Source of the DNA: Triplophysa rosa
Lineage: Eukaryota; Chordata; Actinopteri; Cypriniformes; Nemacheilidae
DNA length: 64,000 bases
Assembly: GCF_024868665.1 (NCBI RefSeq)
Contig: NC_079906.1
Location: forward strand, 13,268,807-13,332,806
Direction: 5' to 3'
In this document: piece by piece, positions 62,426-64,000 of the stretch
How the letters are laid out: every line of letters starts with the position of its first letter
Numbering within the stretch: the first letter of the stretch is position 1
Notes under the pieces: generated by a model
Seen by the model: only the letters and a program-made list of their open reading frames with translations
Databases searched by the model: none
Told to the model about the DNA's origin: nothing
Program-made: the position numbers and the translations under genes

Positions 62426-62457
62426 TAGCTAGCTAGCTAACATTAGCGTGCTCTTAC

Positions 62458-63380
62458 CTTGGAGCAAACATAGGTGTTTTTGTTAATCCTGTCGACCTTT
62501 AGTGGGACATTCTAAAACGCTTAACGTGAAAAACGCTTAACGTACCTAAACAGCGATAAAGGAAAACGAAGTTTCTGTCAAATTTTACTTATAATAAACA
62601 CATGCTGCTGTCAAAAGAACGAGCTCTTGGTCCGCGGATAGAGTGAATATCACGTTAAGCGTTCTCACCATAGAAGTCCATTATAAGAGAAAACAGCTTA
62701 ACGTGGCTTAGACAAATTTCTGTCATTTTAGTTGTAATTAATACTTCAAAAGCCACCGTGCATTGTGTTAAAAAGTGCAGTAGGGGCCTCTTTATGCCCT
62801 GTCTGAAACCAATATTAAGAAATGAGGCTGAAAGGCAATAAAGTTGCTAACTCCTGGCTTCAGTGTTGTTACATCCAGCTGAATAGCCTGTGGAGCAAAC
62901 TAGAACAAAACAACACAAATGTTTCTAAAAGCTCTGATAAAAAGGGACAGAAATATAAATGAGATGATACAGTGCGTTGTTTAGGGACGTTACGCCACGT
63001 TAAGCCGTTTCCTTATAATGGACTTCTATGGGGGAGAAAACGCTATGGGGGAGAAAACGCTTAACGTGGTATTCACTTTATCCGCGTAACAAGAGCTCTG
63101 TTCTTTTGACAGCAGCAAGTGTTTAATACAAGGAAGGTTTGACAGAAATGTGGTTTTCCTTGATCGCTGTTTAGGTACGTTAAGCGTTTTTCACGTTAAG
63201 CGTTTTAGAATGTCCCACATTTAGTTGTGAATGAAGCCTTCCACACGGCTTGATCCACGTCCGACATTTCTCCCCTTGGGTTTTAGGTTTCGGGAAGGGA
63301 AAAAATTCCACCACCCCGTCCAAACTTTTAGGATACTGGCTATCAGATTTACACAATCCATACGCACAACGCTTCGGCAT
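62458..63380 (-). pseudogene. THAP-domain exon of a transposase, split by a 715-bp insertion
   Basis: The ATG at 63380 has a good context (AACATGC). The first part reads MPKRCAYGLCKSDSQYPKSL, then EFFPFPKPK and TWIKPCGR, the C-x4-C, Pro and Trp pattern of a THAP zinc finger. Reading stops at 63225 where a foreign element begins and resumes at 62495 as VDRINKNTYVCSK, followed by donor GTAAGAG at 62457. The final zinc ligand (C-x2-H) would need the next exon, which is missing. Joined only as a description, the target codons are ...AAT at the left edge and GTC GAC at the right edge. The longer open frame that starts upstream at 63593 begins outside the transposon and is unlikely to be used. Confidence 0.75.
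62503..63217. mobile_element. 715-bp long-TIR element inserted in the THAP exon
   Basis: Ends TGGGACATTCTAAAACGC and the complement GCGTTTTAGAATGTCCCA; the inverted arms continue for roughly 200 bp, with repeated CGCTTAACGTG words. Flanks CCTTTAG (62496-62502) and CATTTAG (63218-63224) are a 7-bp target duplication with one mismatch. No coding capacity seen, so it is non-autonomous. I do not recognise the superfamily. Confidence 0.8.
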
Positions 63381-63593
63381 GTTTGCTTCGCTCGAAAGCT
63401 TGACAGACCTCCCGCGCCTAGATACGGTTGCTAAACCACGATTGGCCTGTGGCGGTTTTTGGGCGTGGCTTAGCGAAGGGTCAATTGCCTCGTCCTTCAA
63501 CATTCTCTTAACACTCCTTACAAGTCTTATTACAAAGATCAATGTTATGACAGTAGCTGCACTTCCTGAATTTTCTTGTGTTTGTACTTGCAT

Positions 63594-64000
63594 CTTCTGT
63601 TGATAAGCTCAAATAACGTTGTGCGGACAGAACAAACAAACCCTTCACGCTTGTACGTCAAGAGGTTTGTTCAGTATTTTGTCACATGCATCTGTTATCC
63701 AGTCAAACTAGCTAATATTATAACAATTTCCAAAACAATCTATTAAAAAAACAATAAAAAACAAGCTTGTCACGATATTAATATCCTAGAGCTGTTCAAT
63801 TATTATGTTAATTTGTAGGCCGAGCGAGCGGTTAATTCGGCTTGGGTTCCCTCTAGAATTTCTAATAGGTTTTAAGAATGACCGTTTTCAATTCATGAGT
63901 AAAATTATGACTGTGGCTAATACAACTTGAAAAGACTTACCGTCTTGCTCCAGAACATAAATTATACAGTGTCATACCTCAAACATGAATTTTTAAACCA
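63594..64000. other. Window end, AT-rich, one donor-like site
   Basis: No complete exon found. On minus, GAGCAAGACG followed by GTAAGTC at 63941-63935 is a good donor and would be in phase with the exon at 61875, so an upstream exon of that gene may lie here. Confidence 0.3.

Larger units (their letters stand above)
61935..63483. mobile_element. ISL2EU-like DNA transposon remnant with THAP (minus) and YqaJ-like (plus) frames
   Basis: Bounded by inverted TGACCCTTCGCTAAGCC at 61935 and its complement ending 63483, with AT duplicated at 61933-61934 and 63484-63485. Minus: a THAP-domain exon. Plus: two fragments resembling the N-terminal part of YqaJ-type proteins. I recall ISL2EU-type transposons as having AT duplications and exactly these two opposed genes. 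It is internally deleted and carries a second element at 62503-63217. Confidence 0.75.

Noticed and set aside
63381..63593. Upstream extension of the THAP frame
   Set aside because: It crosses the transposon end at 63483, so the internal ATG at 63380 is the credible start.

Overview
The window is vertebrate nuclear DNA, most likely from a cyprinid fish. The genes have split exons with GT/AG borders, there is no operon-like packing, and the non-coding DNA is crowded with DNA transposons and foldback elements of the kind abundant in zebrafish and carp relatives. Elements with identical ends recur, for example those ending in GGTGAACTGTCCCTTTAA or with ATATGTGACCCTGGAC ends.

All protein-coding genes I can support lie on the minus strand. 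From left to right in window coordinates they are: (1) prkar2a, the regulatory subunit of type II cAMP-dependent protein kinase, 10 coding exons, 1995-24428, reconstructing to 397 aa; (2) mgll, monoacylglycerol lipase, 7 coding exons plus a probable 5' non-coding exon, 28800-41070, 300 aa; (3) slc26a6-like, an SLC26 anion exchanger with a STAS domain, 19 coding exons, 42423-51388, about 750 aa; (4) a decayed tandem SLC26 copy, 53690-57633, with some exons still open at the length of their functional counterparts and others frameshifted or internally deleted; (5) the last coding exon of an unidentified proline-rich protein with an AT-hook-like motif, 61407-61875. In human, PRKAR2A and SLC26A6 are close together on 3p21.31, so this looks like a partly conserved neighbourhood. 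The genes do not form one pathway: prkar2a controls PKA, mgll ends 2-arachidonoylglycerol signalling, and the SLC26 protein exchanges anions at epithelial membranes.

The rest is introns and intergenic DNA full of mobile elements. The 18 kb first intron of prkar2a holds a Tc1-type element with a broken transposase, nested hAT-type elements with readable 8-bp target duplications, an element carrying a MADF-domain exon, a THAP half-domain, and two inverted copies of one repeat about 10 kb apart. An mgll intron holds a TIR-bounded element with an intact THAP exon. At 60591-61309 and 61935-63483 lie two elements that both show a 2-bp AT duplication. One has a THAP exon on minus facing a YqaJ/SWIM-like reading frame on plus; the other has a YqaJ-type first exon on plus. 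This is the two-gene layout I recall for ISL2EU-type DNA transposons. In the second element a 715-bp long-TIR element has split the THAP exon.

I see no CRISPR array, no rRNA and no convincing tRNA gene. The most interesting parts are the THAP/YqaJ elements with their nested insertion, the dying SLC26 tandem copy, and replacement of two regulatory cysteines in mgll.
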